Shown here: piece by piece, positions 32,431 to 41,649 of the stretch
Numbering within the stretch: position 1 is the first letter of the stretch
Layout: each line of letters opens with the position of its first letter
Source: Schizochytrium sp. TIO01
Lineage: Eukaryota > Sar > Bigyra > Thraustochytrida > Thraustochytriidae
Direction of reading: 5' to 3'
DNA length: 64,000 bases
Assembly (NCBI GenBank): GCA_004764695.1
Contig: SMSO01000034.1
Coordinates: 4,100,501-4,164,500 of the forward strand
Position numbers and translations under genes: made by a program
The notes under the pieces: generated by a model
Told to the model about the DNA's origin: nothing
What the model saw: the letters and a program-made list of their open reading frames with translations, nothing else
Database searches by the model: none

Positions 32431-32611
32431 GCAGTAATTGTTTTGGCTTGAGTTTTCTACCCAAGTTTAAAGATTTTATCTCAGTGCCTTTGTCTAGTGA
32501 GAGTGGGCCTATCATCATATGTTATCATTTTCACTCTCACTAGTCAAAGGTACTGAGTTTTTTTTAATTAAATTAACTTGGGTGAAAAAAACTCATGTTA
32601 AAACAATCACT
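32431..32611. repeat. 180-bp imperfect fold-back (inverted repeat)
   Basis: Two arms of about 77-83 bases (32431-32507 and 32529-32611) are reverse complements with scattered mismatches and small gaps. Shared blocks in order from outside are ATTGTTTT, TGAGTTTT, ACCCAAGTT, then CTCAGT-CCTTTG, then CTAGTGAGAGTG next to a loop of about 20 bases. It could be a fold-back MITE or a hairpin RNA precursor. No coding capacity. It lies about 500 bases from a transposase remnant, which makes a mobile origin plausible. Confidence 0.75.
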
Positions 32612-33106
32612 CAATGATCATTTTTTGTATTTATGTAATTTGGTAGACACAGCTTGGTTAGTAAATTATAGGAATTGAAACTCCAAAAATGTAGTCATAA
32701 TTTTTCGAGGCTTTGTGCGTTCATGCCTAAAGAAACGAGTCAAAGTAAGACTTTTGTACATTGCCTTGGCATATTTGTCACTAATTAGATTTTCAATAAT
32801 TGCAAATAGCAACCCCAAAGTCGACTTTTGTCTGGGTACACTTCGGACCTCTTTGCCTTTTGGGCCCATCTTGATAATCTTCGCCTTCTTCAAAGACCTC
32901 GCGTTGAATTTTGCTTCTCCTCAACTCCAGCCCATGTCTTCAAGGACACTTGAATTTAGAACTCCATATTATTATTTTTATGGCAGAGTATAAGAGTCAA
33001 TTGTGCTATCACATAAAAGTAGAACTTTTGTATAAACGTTGTTGATGCTGGGAATAATTGAATACAAACCTCCGTTGTTTCAAAGATATTTACAAACTAA
33101 TTCTAA
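32612..33106. other. AT-rich stretch next to the transposase remnant
   Basis: It may contain further decayed parts of the same mobile element: the frames here are broken by stops and I could not align them with confidence. No intact gene. Confidence 0.35.
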
Positions 33107-33430
33107 GATTTCGAAATTGCATTTGTCAGTAACTTTTACAAAGTCCTTGGCAATCATTTTGATCATTTAGAGTGCCATGTTCGATATTTAACGATGACAA
33201 TGAAAGAAGAAGCATGGTGGAGAAAAGTCTTTATAATATTGATGTATGTCTTCATCGCTCATATCTATAATATGTGGGATGAATTCGTTAAATTGAACAA
33301 ATGCACAATTCATGACATTTCAAAGCGTTACGAGTTTAAGATTTGCATGATTGAAGTTGCGTTAAACTGCTTACTATCTTGGCACCACAGCTGTCGAGTT
33401 CAAGTTCACAAAAAAACACTTGATCATTAA
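33107..33430 (+). pseudogene. Fragment of a piggyBac-like (DDE) transposase
   Basis: The frame is open from 33107 to a stop at 33428-33430, with stops just upstream. It reads LGNHFDHLECHVRYLT, then MKEEAWWRKVFIILMYVF and YNMWDEF, then a Lys/Phe-rich stretch ending in ALNCLLSW. This follows the C-terminal part of piggyBac-family transposases: an MGxVDxxDQ-like block, Tyr in RxYY, RKWWxxxFFxLLD, then a segment near VNAYILY and LAEALL. The key acidic residues are partly lost, and upstream catalytic parts are not recognisable, so it is a relic. No TTAA-flanked terminal repeats could be fixed. Confidence 0.42.
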
Positions 33431-34746
33431 ATAGTGACTACTGTCAACGACTTGAATCATTGAATTAGCCACACTTCAACATCTTCACTGTTGTTCACTT
33501 ACGAGGGTAGAGGGAAAAGCAGAGGATGAAGACGGAGGTCGTCAGATGGTAAGTACCCTGGCTGACTATCTCTAGCAGCGATGGCGAGAGTCTCACTGGT
33601 ATGAGATCTGCGTCGTGCGTGAAGTGGTAGGGCAAACTACAGTAACCCTCAATTTGGTATTCTGATGTTTATTTCATTTTTAATCTTGAAGGCCAAGGCA
33701 ACCAAAGTTGAGGGCAGTCCTTCTACTTTTGTAGGAAATCATAAAAAGAAGAGTGCCTATTGAATGACGCAGGACCGTAGATTTATCCTGCTTAGCTCAT
33801 GGGACTACCATCGAGTCTCTGCTCAGTTCTGGTATCCTGTGAATTCCGTAGAAGAAAGCATGAATGCCTCTGAGAATCTCAAAAATGAATTTCTAGCACA
33901 TCTCTCTCGTAAGAGGGACTCCTTGATTTGCAAACTTCTGCTAGCATTTGCTAGCCAGGATCAGATTTCATTCTGGCTAAGACCAACGGAGTCATTCTAA
34001 TGAAACAGCTGTGGAACAGCTTTCTCAAACGCATTAGAAGTAGGTACCTACCTACCTACCAACTTACGTAACTTTTACAACCTGTTTAGGCACGTGAACA
34101 TCCTGGGAATAAACGCAGCCACCGGATGCCCATACTTGAGTTTTCAGTATTCGCCAAGTGCTGACCTCCACTAACTACCTAGAAGAGTTAGCTACTTAGA
34201 GTCATTTATCTTGATCTTCAAGTCGATAACTCAAGCTACTCAGGCGACTCTAGCAAAGAGGAAAATAGCGAAAGGCAAATAGCAATACAATGAACAGAAT
34301 CAAGAAACTGCAATAATTTGATCAAAATTTGGCCCAACAGCTTTATCTTGTAATGGCCTTCCCCATGTCCACGAATGCTTGGGCCCCGAATCACAAATAT
34401 TGCTCCTAATCCCGTCAATCCCTCGCAGAGTTTAGCACAAATGTAATAACACAAATCGCCTCAATGCTTATAATAACGAACACAGGATGAGATTACTATT
34501 TATACATGGTTGTCAAAGCATGCCTTAGTATGTACATGTATTAGAAGCACCGTTGGGCCCAGTGTGATGACTTGGGTACAGTAATTGATCAAGAATGTGT
34601 GCACACGTGCTCTTAGTGATGACTATTTTTTTTGACACGATGAAGGTGCTGAGCACGCACGAGCTGCGCGCTTTAGATTGTGATAGGAAACTTGCGATGG
34701 ACAAACAAACTTGCTGATTGTGGCGAGGTGAATATTGTAAAAGGGG
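33431..34746. other. Spacer upstream of the M23 peptidase gene
   Basis: It contains a TACC repeat at 34043-34062 with the 12-mer GGTACCTACCTA. A 78-codon frame from an ATG at 33764 and a 72-codon minus frame at 34236-34454 show no domain and are not called. Promoter and 5' UTR of the gene at 34747 should lie at the right end. Confidence 0.45.
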
Positions 34747-35341
34747 ATGACGGAGGTTCAGGAAAGCGTGGGAGCACCAGGCGTGGTAGTCTCCGCCTGT
34801 GCGCCGCCTGCAAAGCATGTGGATCTCTCTTCTGAAGATTACAAGCATACTGTTGTAGACCGAGACGGCAAGGCGTTCTGTCCGGTATGCTCATGCTTTA
34901 GGTAAGTTCTTTCATCACAGGGCACAACCCAGTGTTAATGATAATCAAGAATCCAAGAGCTACCTCAGTATCAGGTGGAGAAAGAAACTTCTGGAGAGCT
35001 AACCATGACTCGTTTCGTTATCATAAATAGTGTTGGAGACAACTTTGCATATGGTAGACCGTGGGGAAATTACGACCTCAAGTGTTTTGGGCTTACTCTC
35101 GTGAAGGGCGACCCTGCTTATTGCGCTCAAGGAAACCATGACGACTTCTCTCACACGGCAACTCTAGCCCATGCCTTTGATTTTGCAATTCCTCGTGGAG
35201 CTCCAGTTGTTGCGGCAAGAGAGGGTGTGGTTGTCGATGTCGCGTCTCATTTTCGTAAAGGTGGATTGGATCCTAAATTCAAGCTGAGAGCAAACTATGT
35301 CATCATTCGCCATGAAGATGGCACATATGGGCGCTACTTTC
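34747..35341 (+). CDS. Peptidase M23 plus PA-domain protein, N-terminal part up to a frame break
   Basis: Probable start is the ATG at 34747. The frame reaches AG|GTAAGT at 34900-34907, a good donor, directly before an in-frame TAA. A 48-base intron (34902-34949, ending TCAAG) would rejoin in frame and give IQELPQYQVEKET, then MTRFVIINSVGDNFAYG. This intron is inferred. The second exon contains the M23 N-lobe: SHTATLAHAFDFAIPRGAP, with His and Asp placed as zinc ligands, then VVAAREGVVVDVASHF and NYVIIRHEDGTYGRY. At TTT CCA (35338-35343) the frame would soon end at TGA 35353-35355. The rest of the domain continues in the +1 frame as the next entry. M23 enzymes are metallo-endopeptidases, best known from bacterial cell-wall cutting. 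No signal peptide is visible. Without the intron, an ATG at 35005 could start the protein. Confidence 0.65.
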
Positions 35342-36166
35342 CACGTGAAGCATGAGAGTGTGCTTGTTAAAAAGGGTCAGGTAGTGAAACAAGGAACTCT
35401 CCTCGCCAGGTGCGGTGGTACCGGTTATGTAGGCGGTCCGCACCTCCATTTTGATGTGACAGACTTGTATATCAAAGAGACTTCCGTGCTTCGAGTCACC
35501 CAGGGTGTTGAATTTTTTGCCCCGTTGAAGAAGCTGCTGCAAAATACGACAACTATTCGAGAAGTACAGGGCGGCAACGACAATAAAAAGGTTCTTTTGA
35601 TTGAATCGGGTTTTGCAAATTTTTCAGAGCATGTATCTCACAACGAACTAATCTCCAGTACCTGCGTCCTAGCAAACCCTTCTACTATTCCCGAACACGA
35701 AAACCTTCTTAACGCAGAGGATATTGCTGGGAATATTGCATGCTGTCATCGAGGCGGCAACTCGACATTTCTCAGCAAGGCAAAAGTTCTCCAAGCAGCA
35801 GGAGCAGCTGCAGTTGTTATTATAGATTCTGACGAAACGATGCACGGGGTGTTGCCTCTTATTGGATCAGATGATCCTGAACATACACCTTGCCAGATCC
35901 CGGTCGTGATTATTTCTTCGGAGGCAGGCAAGGTCCTCGAAGCAGCTTTGGCAAATGCAGGGCATGCATTAAACCTTGAATTAACACGAAGCCCATTCCT
36001 TCGAGCTTCTTCAGAACGTGCTACCCAAGCTGACGTAGTTGAACCTGGTATGTCGTTTGTAAAACCCTTGTCCCAGCCAGTGCTTTTTGTGCCAAACAAG
36101 ATGCCTTGGAGAACAAACACAACAACCTCCACAATAGAGAGAGTTAATCAAGATCATTTACCATAA
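35342..36166 (+). CDS. Peptidase M23 C-lobe and PA domain (downstream part, +1 frame)
   Basis: Continues the M23 domain of the entry before it. With one base skipped at 35341 the protein reads GRYFHVKHESVLVKKG, then GGTGYVGGPHLHFDVTD, where HLH supplies the remaining zinc ligand and general base. After a linker, residues about 255-395 of the joined protein form a PA (protease-associated) domain: DIAGNIACCHRGGNSTFLSK, AGAAAVVIIDSDE and CQIPVVIISSEAG. PA domains bind peptides or act as lids in proteases and sorting receptors. The joined protein would have about 456 residues. M23 with PA is an unusual arrangement and points to bacterial ancestry for the peptidase (inference). An internal ATG at 35297 lies in this frame but would lack half of the catalytic domain. 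Confidence 0.68.
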   Translation, partial: HVKHESVLVKKGQVVKQGTLLARCGGTGYVGGPHLHFDVTDLYIKETSVLRVTQGVEFFAPLKKLLQNTTTIREVQGGNDNKKVLLIESGFANFSEHVSHNELISSTCVLANPSTIPEHENLLNAEDIAGNIACCHRGGNSTFLSKAKVLQAAGAAAVVIIDSDETMHGVLPLIGSDDPEHTPCQIPVVIISSEAGKVLEAALANAGHALNLELTRSPFLRASSERATQADVVEPGMSFVKPLSQPVLFVPNKMPWRTNTTTSTIERVNQDHLP

Positions 36167-36613
36167 TTTGCAAACCAAATATTGGTTGACCTGGATTGTC
36201 TCAATTGGGCAAAATGAAAGAGCAATATCAGAGCCGATAAACCACACATTTCAATACATATCTTATTTGTTGCGAAACTTGTTGTTTATTGTTTTAATTT
36301 TTTAATTCTATTTATTTTTATAAACTTAATTTTTCTGCAAATACTCTACTGATTCAGTTGTACCTAGGCACGTTTGAGAACGAAACTTTGAGAAAGTGAA
36401 TTGTTTAAATTCTTGTTTTCGGTGGGTTTAAAGATAGAAAAAATCAGAATGGGATAAAATCTTATGTTAGATTGATATAAAGGATTTCGATTCGATGAAG
36501 ACACCATTTATACGTCTCTCCAATTCTGCAACAGAACAATAGCATGGCTAACGAGTAGTAATCTAGAAAACAAGCACATTTCACAATAGAGCTCAAGGAT
36601 TGGTAAAACCAGA
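36167..36613. other. Convergent 3' spacer
   Basis: Very AT-rich spacer between the M23/PA gene and MCM6, with T and A runs compatible with poly(A) signals. Nothing else seen. Confidence 0.5.
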
Positions 36614-39600
36614 CTATTTAAAGCCTGGGACATAGTTGGGGTGAACCACGAGCATGCGTTTCTCCTCTGGGAACATATCCTCATCTTCATCACCATCCTC
36701 ATCATCGCTATCCAGAGGATCTTTAGCTTCATCATCAGCATCCACATCCATCTCCATCAAGATATTATCTGTTTCGACCAAACGTTTGATGATAAGATTA
36801 ATGAGACGTCGCTCAGTTACCAATTGCTCCTCAGTTGTAATGTCCATACGCTGGCTAAGGTAGAAGCGCACAACGTCCCGTTGACGCACGGCAACAACCT
36901 GGGCCTTCGAGGCTCGTGCTGCATCTTCCTTGTTTCTTAGGAAAGTTGCCAACATATTCGCAATCCTCATGTACTCTTCGTAAGTCATGCGGCGGCTTGT
37001 GCTTGCCGTTCCCTGAGCATCGCCAGCCTTCTTCGTTGAGCGTTTACGTTTGCTTGCCTTTTGTTTTTTATCTCCGTTGTTATCGTCATCATTATCATCA
37101 TCGCTCTGGTCATCTTCGGAATCATTATCATGACCTCCACCAGCGCCTCCCTCGCCTCCACCGGGAGTGTCTGGCGACCCACCGCCGTTTGCTTCATCAC
37201 CATAGTTTTCTGTATCGCTATCTTCTTCGTCATCTCCTGCAGTCTCGATAGCATTTACAACGGCACTGCCAGGTTGAGCCTCGGCGCCGGGATCGTCAAA
37301 GCGAACATCTGCTGAGTCCACGTGCACAATACTAGTGCGTAAAAGGTGATATGCCCAGTCCACATAACGTGGACGAACACATTCGTCCAAGTGGAGACGC
37401 GCCAGCGCTTCTGCAAGACGGATAAGAGCCTCAAGCTGTCGGACAGTGATACGGTAGGCACTGCGGTTCTGTCCAGCAGAATCACCCTGGCGCAATTTAC
37501 GATAGCATTCAACTAGCTTCGGTTGGACCTCAGGAGGGATAATAGGCTCAATTGTTCGAGCAAAACGAATGTACATTTGCAATTGTGCTTTGGAAAAAAC
37601 ATGGCCGCGTTGGTTCTCCAGCTGTGACACATCATTATCATGACCTCTCTCGTCATCTGCAGCACCATGGCCCATTGCCGCAGCCATCAATTCTTCAGGT
37701 TCGTCCATGTCCTCAGGATCGCGATCGGCAAGAAGACGATGAATACGGCGCTGGTGAACACGGATAATGTGCTCTGCAATGATTCGGTCTTGGGCCTCAT
37801 CACATTCATCCAGGACGACAAAAAACATATCAAAACGACTCATAATTGGCGCAGACAACTGCACATTTGCACGCAAAGTCTTCGAGCGATCATAACGTCC
37901 GTGTATTGGGTTAGCAGCGGCCAGGATAGATGTGCGGGCATTGAGGGTCGCTTGAATACCAGCTTTGGTGATAGAAATAGTTTGCTGCTCCATAGCTTCG
38001 TGAATAGCCACCTGATCTACATCGTCCATTTTATCAAATTCATCAATGCAGCAGATACCGTTATCTGCAAGCATAAGGGCACCAGCCTCGACACAATATT
38101 CACCAGTTTCTGGGTCTTTGACGACACTAGCCGTTAAACCGGCTGCAGATGATGCCTTACCGGAGGTGTAAATAGCACGTGGAAGAAAGGAACAGACATA
38201 CTTGAGAAACTGAGATTTGGCCGTGGAAGGATCACCTACAATACAAACGTTAATGTCACCACGAAGTTTGATGCCTTCCGGTGTTTTTTTGTGAACGCCA
38301 CCAAAAAGCATAAGCAGGATACCTAATTTGATGTCTTCGTGGCCGAATACTGCAGGTGCAATGCTACGTCGCATCTTTGCCAACAGATTCGGTTGTTGTG
38401 CCATGCGACCAAGCTCTGCAATATCCTCCTCGTTAAACTGACGGCGCACTGACTCGGATGTTTCTTCCTCTAAGCCGTCCGAATTGTATGCTTGCTGTTG
38501 TTGAGTCATGCGCAAAAGGTGTTGCTCCATCGTCATGCTCTCCATATTATTTGCCAGGCCGGTGCCCGGGTCAAAGCGAGCGCTGATGGAGTGCACAGAG
38601 CAGGCCAGAAAAGCTAAACGGTAGGACATTTCACGCACACCCAATGACTTAAGACCTGTAACTCCCTCTGCTTCGTTGCGCTGATTTGCACCACGAGCCT
38701 TCACCAAGCCAGTGCGATCTCCTGGGCTCTTGAGCCGTGAAACATCTGGGATGGCAATCAAAGTGCCTGTAAAAATACACTTATCACCTGGTTTAGCACG
38801 CTCAACGGCCTCGTGGCGAAGAATCACTTCCACGGACCGGGGCATGCTACCGGCGGGCACTTCGTTCGAATTCTCCTGGACACGTAGTTTCTGCCAATCT
38901 ACGAATTTGCTCAGGTTCGGCTGCAGCTGCCACTCACGACGGTTGTCGCACTCAGGGTTTGTGCAAGCAAGGGGTTCTGTGAATTTAAAGTGCTGCTCCA
39001 CGCCTTCGATGCGTCGTGCGCACTTAAGACAATCAAAGGTAGCAAACATCAACTCAGGACGAACTTCCGAGGAGCGAGTTACTGTTCCCGAGATTGAGCA
39101 CAGTTCGCCAATACGGGCAGTGCGAAGGTTGCGAATACGTTCAACTGAAGGAAGGTCATAAAATGCCACAAAGTACTCCTGGCGTTGGCGATCTTCGGAG
39201 TTATCTCCTTCCTCGCCAGTCGCGAGCACAGAGGCAACAAAAGCCTGCAGAGCTTGGTTTAAAAACGGATTGAACTGGTAGTAGCTGGTGAGAATGGCTT
39301 CGGCTAAAACAGCATCCTTCATCATAAGATGCGAGAAATCTACATGTAATGTTGAGTGCTCATTTTTGTGCATCTCTAAAACTTGCTGGCGATACAGCAA
39401 CATTCGCCGCATGCGTCGCCGCGTGCGTTGTTGCCGCTCTTCTTCTGTGAGGGCCATGTCATCCTCGTCCTCGTCTAAGGAACCATCATTATCATTGTCA
39501 TCATCATCATCATCGTCATCACCGAAATCATTGCCATCATCTGCACCCCGACTGCCTCTTAAAAGGTCTCGCATGTTGAAGGACTTGAGGAAGTCGAGGA

Positions 39601-39688
39601 AACGTTCTCGCACAGCATTTCCTGTCTCATTCTGCACAACCTGGGTGTTTTGCACAACCTCGTTCATGCCATAAGGATCCTCCGCCAT
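36614..39688 (-). CDS. MCM6: MCM6, subunit of the MCM2-7 replicative helicase
   Basis: A 1024-aa protein. The frame is open to 39718, but the first ATG is at 39686-39688 (MAEDPYGMNE). MCM6 is a core ring subunit of the eukaryotic DNA replication helicase in the nucleus. Subtype signs: the block ISGTVTRSSEVRPELMFATF, a zinc-binding pair CLKC and CTNPEC, and KFVDWQKLRVQENSNEVP followed by GSMPRSVEVILR, all in the MCM6 pattern. The AAA+ core has Walker A GDPSTAKSQ (about 484), Walker B CIDEFD and the arginine finger SRFD. Asp-rich low-complexity tracts lie near residues 45-70 and again near 840-890, so the protein is about 200 residues longer than human MCM6. The C-terminal region has a helical, winged-helix-like segment near 900-990. 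Single exon. Confidence 0.95.
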   Translation of the reverse strand: MAEDPYGMNEVVQNTQVVQNETGNAVRERFLDFLKSFNMRDLLRGSRGADDGNDFGDDDDDDDDNDNDGSLDEDEDDMALTEEERQQRTRRRMRRMLLYRQQVLEMHKNEHSTLHVDFSHLMMKDAVLAEAILTSYYQFNPFLNQALQAFVASVLATGEEGDNSEDRQRQEYFVAFYDLPSVERIRNLRTARIGELCSISGTVTRSSEVRPELMFATFDCLKCARRIEGVEQHFKFTEPLACTNPECDNRREWQLQPNLSKFVDWQKLRVQENSNEVPAGSMPRSVEVILRHEAVERAKPGDKCIFTGTLIAIPDVSRLKSPGDRTGLVKARGANQRNEAEGVTGLKSLGVREMSYRLAFLACSVHSISARFDPGTGLANNMESMTMEQHLLRMTQQQQAYNSDGLEEETSESVRRQFNEEDIAELGRMAQQPNLLAKMRRSIAPAVFGHEDIKLGILLMLFGGVHKKTPEGIKLRGDINVCIVGDPSTAKSQFLKYVCSFLPRAIYTSGKASSAAGLTASVVKDPETGEYCVEAGALMLADNGICCIDEFDKMDDVDQVAIHEAMEQQTISITKAGIQATLNARTSILAAANPIHGRYDRSKTLRANVQLSAPIMSRFDMFFVVLDECDEAQDRIIAEHIIRVHQRRIHRLLADRDPEDMDEPEELMAAAMGHGAADDERGHDNDVSQLENQRGHVFSKAQLQMYIRFARTIEPIIPPEVQPKLVECYRKLRQGDSAGQNRSAYRITVRQLEALIRLAEALARLHLDECVRPRYVDWAYHLLRTSIVHVDSADVRFDDPGAEAQPGSAVVNAIETAGDDEEDSDTENYGDEANGGGSPDTPGGGEGGAGGGHDNDSEDDQSDDDNDDDNNGDKKQKASKRKRSTKKAGDAQGTASTSRRMTYEEYMRIANMLATFLRNKEDAARASKAQVVAVRQRDVVRFYLSQRMDITTEEQLVTERRLINLIIKRLVETDNILMEMDVDADDEAKDPLDSDDEDGDEDEDMFPEEKRMLVVHPNYVPGFK

Positions 39689-40703
39689 CGTGGGTTTCTG
39701 TGAAAGGAACCACGTCAATTATGGCTGAAGCCCTCAAGTTGTTGTTGTTCTAATAGCTCTTCTCCACAACGGCACCCACGGCCAACGACAAGAGGATGAC
39801 GAACTATCACCAAATCAACGCAGGTGATCGAAGCCGGCCGACGCAGTCAAGCCTCCACGAGGCACAGCAAGAGGTTCTGAGGCACCGCCAAACACAGCTG
39901 CAAGCAACCCCAGGCCTCCCTCGCCTGCGATTCAACTGCCAACTGAAATTGATTGTTGAGCCTTCGATCGCAAAGTTCGTGAGCCAGAACCATAACATAA
40001 CAAACAAAGGCGATGAATTGTTAATATAATCTCCTAAGCTAAACTATATGCCCTCAATAGGGCTCTTGAAAAGTTTTTGTTCTTTAGCTTTTCTAACCAC
40101 GGTTGGACTCTTAGTTATGATTATATGATTATTATGCCTAACCACCATGGTTGCTGTCGAGAAAGGCGAAAAGGGACTTTGAAAATAATACCTAGGTAGT
40201 ACATGATGAAAAGAACAGAACAAAGAGAAACGGGACGCTCAGCATAGGTCTCTAATCATCTGCGAATAAGGGTAATTCCTCAGTTGACGAAATAGAGAAT
40301 GAGGTCTCGAGATGCTCCTCGAAGGAGTGTAATATATATTAAAGTAGGAGAACGCATTCAAAGTAATATGGGTTTAATTTAAAAAGGGCGTAAATTTGTT
40401 CATCCAATTCCATTTTTGCAGGTACACTTTTATTGCGGTTTAACTCAGAAATACTGCAACGTGAGGCAAACATAAAGCAAAATCGACAAGCTATGGCGCT
40501 CATTCCAGGTTACGCACTATAGTAGTTTCAAATCTTGATTGTACTCTTGCTTATTTTGTTTCTAGCTCCACCCCTTTATGCTTTATAGGAAAACTCTGTT
40601 TCTGGGGTTAATGAGTATCATCCAGTATATTTAAACCTGTCTTAAGTCCATGGAGAGCTAGGTTGTCTCACTAATAAGCCTATGAAATCGTGAGAAAGCT
40701 TTA
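39689..40703. other. Spacer between MCM6 and the HECT gene
   Basis: The part near MCM6 (39770-39960) is GC-richer and probably 5' UTR. The remainder is AT-rich 3' region of the HECT gene. No gene or repeat of note. Confidence 0.45.
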
Positions 40704-41648
40704 CTACATCGTGCCAAAACCCTCGGCATGGTCAATCGCGAGAAGGAGTTTCTGCTTGAGTTGTTCTTGAGAAGTATACTCAGGAAGGATGAGGTAGTTA
40801 AAGCAAGTTGAAGATGTTGGGAGCTGTGTGGAATTGGAATTTTTGGAAATGGTCAACTGAAGGGCGCGCAAACCCCGAATTGGAACCCGGTCAGAGCCTG
40901 TAGTGAACTGCAGAAAGCGCTTCTTTTGTTCCTCGCTAAACTCTTTAACAACCTCCCAGAACATCTTAATCTGCGGAGACTCGGGGGTATAACCTTCGTA
41001 CCGACATGTCGCTTGGAGGTCAGCAAAGTCGAGCTTATCGCTCGTGTTGCCGCATAAGAGAAGTTCCATCTCATCAGGCTTAAAAAGTCGAAGGAGGGTA
41101 TTTTCGCACACGTCGTAAAAACCTTTACGGAATGGCTGAAAAAGGTGCTCCACTGACCGATTGAAATAATAATCTACATAGAGCTGCACATATTCTTCGC
41201 GATTGTCATTTGTGACAGGCTTCTCGCCACCACCGGGTACGAGGTCGACCGTTTTCACTTCGCCAAAAGCATCATATGATACCTGGAAGTTTCGACAGAA
41301 GGTTGCTTCAACGTCACCGTTGAACTTGAGAAGTTCTTTAAGCCCCTTGGCTAGCTGTGGGCTAAGGTCCTCAAGGTCGCTGAGAGTGGGCTCTACACCA
41401 AGAAGTTTCTTGTACATTGCGCGTGGGAAAGTCAGGTCCAGAATCACTCCGTTGTAAATAGCTAGACCGAGAATAATACCCACAAGCTCGAACTTGATCT
41501 TTGGTTCAAATGTATTGGGGTTAAACCAAAGTTTGCGGCTATCTTCATCCATGCTGAACATACCAAAGTTTGGGTCCAAGAGTTGGCGTACCATGAGGAG
41601 AAAAAACTCTTTTTGCACACCTCCTTCGTCTACGCCCTCTTCCCCAAC
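40704..41648 (-). CDS. HECT ubiquitin ligase, catalytic part downstream of a frame break
   Basis: Encodes most of a UBE3A-type HECT domain. It reads GEEGVDEGGVQKEFFLLMVR, then MFSMDEDSRKLWFNPNTF, IILGLAIYNGVILDLTFP, RFLQFTTGSDRVPIRG, and STCFNYLILPEYTS, in which Cys forms the ubiquitin thioester. It ends HAEGFGTM, matching the usual HECT C-terminal tail in which a Phe near the end is required. There is no suitable ATG at the beginning: the frame must be entered by a +1 shift from the upstream part at TTT C (41652-41649). With that shift the HECT domain is complete, and the joined protein would have about 897 residues from the first ATG. HECT ligases take ubiquitin from an E2 and pass it to substrates; the substrate is unknown. 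Confidence 0.85.
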   Translation of the reverse strand, partial: VGEEGVDEGGVQKEFFLLMVRQLLDPNFGMFSMDEDSRKLWFNPNTFEPKIKFELVGIILGLAIYNGVILDLTFPRAMYKKLLGVEPTLSDLEDLSPQLAKGLKELLKFNGDVEATFCRNFQVSYDAFGEVKTVDLVPGGGEKPVTNDNREEYVQLYVDYYFNRSVEHLFQPFRKGFYDVCENTLLRLFKPDEMELLLCGNTSDKLDFADLQATCRYEGYTPESPQIKMFWEVVKEFSEEQKKRFLQFTTGSDRVPIRGLRALQLTISKNSNSTQLPTSSTCFNYLILPEYTSQEQLKQKLLLAIDHAEGFGTM

Positions 41649-41649
41649 G

